Source of the DNA: Spirochaetota bacterium
GTDB taxonomy: Bacteria > Spirochaetota > UBA4802 > JAFGJZ01
Direction of reading: 5' to 3'
Assembly (NCBI GenBank): GCA_023396665.1
Contig: JAEWVL010000433.1
Coordinates: 1 to 6,938 of the forward strand
Length of the DNA stretch: 6,938 nucleotides
Made by a program: the position numbers and the translations under genes. Each line of letters starts with the position of its first letter. The first letter of the stretch is position 1. The notes below the pieces were generated by a model. That model did no database searches. It was not told where the DNA came from and saw nothing but the letters and a program-made list of their open reading frames with translations. This document shows positions 6,842 through 6,938 of the stretch, in pieces.

Positions 6842-6878
6842 TTTCACCGGCGTTAGCGGATCCCTGACACCGGTGAAA
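6842..6878. terminator. Stem-loop downstream of the glycyl-tRNA synthetase gene, terminator-like but without T-tract
   Basis: Perfect 9-base arms TTTCACCGG (6842-6850) and CCGGTGAAA (6870-6878) enclose 19 bases. After one mismatch, inner pairs (GTTAG with CTGAC, including a G-T pair) can extend the stem to a short loop. The plus strand continues with A and GCGC rather than T. The minus strand has T6 just before the stem, not after it. It may be a non-canonical terminator or a 3'-end stabiliser of the glyS transcript. Confidence 0.45.
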
Positions 6879-6886
6879 AAAGCGCT

Positions 6887-6926
6887 ATCATGATCATTAT
6901 CAAGCAACATAATATGATCGCATCAT
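6887..6926. repeat. AT-rich palindromic cluster of ATGATC/GATCAT motifs
   Basis: The 8-base palindrome ATGATCAT (6890-6897) and the inverted partner ATGATC at 6914-6919, flanked by ATTAT and ATAAT, can form an imperfect stem with a loop of about 8 bases. A further CATCATG follows. The cluster could be an operator or promoter region for a gene starting beyond the window. No gene is supported in 6781-6938. Confidence 0.3.
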
Positions 6927-6938
6927 GTGAACGTATTA

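Noticed and set aside
6692..6910. Minus-strand short open frame across the glyS end and the downstream spacer
   Set aside because: Half of it is antisense to glyS, it passes through the stem-loop, and the product has no recognisable features.
6925..6938. Start of another gene (ATG at 6925 or GTG at 6927)
   Set aside because: The ATG is followed directly by TGA, and the GTG has only a few codons and no SD.

Overview
The window looks like ordinary bacterial chromosome: five plus-strand genes packed with almost no spacing, recognisable Shine-Dalgarno sequences and no mobile elements, RNA genes or CRISPR. Base composition is intermediate. The dimeric, zinc-binding type of glycyl-tRNA synthetase and a methionine synthase (MetH) whose reactivation domain is a separate gene both fit an anaerobic lineage such as Clostridia or another Firmicute, Spirochaetes or Thermotogae-like bacteria. 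The sequence alone does not settle the phylum.

Region 1 (about 33-5280) appears to be one operon of four genes. They are joined by ATGA stop/start overlaps (genes 1/2 and 3/4) or a 12-base gap (genes 2/3). Gene 1 is a DEDDh (DnaQ-like) 3'-5' exonuclease with a C-terminal WYL-like domain. Genes 2-4 together carry every module of cobalamin-dependent methionine synthase. Gene 2 is the AdoMet-binding reactivation domain. Gene 3 is a homocysteine-binding barrel plus a methyltetrahydrofolate-binding barrel. Gene 4 is a second homocysteine barrel, a shortened barrel remnant that has lost the folate motifs, and a complete cobalamin-binding module.

The likely working model is a three-polypeptide MetH. 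Gene 3 supplies methyl-folate chemistry, gene 4 supplies the corrinoid, either homocysteine domain could accept the methyl group, and gene 2 reactivates oxidised cobalamin. The arrangement looks like a tandem duplication of a complete Hcy-folate-B12 gene followed by complementary loss: one copy lost B12 binding, the other lost folate binding. This is the most interesting feature of the window.

Region 2 (5281-5388) is a 108-base gap with a strong inverted repeat and an exact TATAAT box, probably the promoter of the next gene. Region 3 (5389-6780) is a complete glycyl-tRNA synthetase gene. Region 4 (6781-6938) is non-coding as far as visible and holds stem-loops without a clear T-tract, so it is only a tentative transcript end or regulatory region. 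The upstream promoter of the first operon lies outside the window, so no riboswitch can be assessed.
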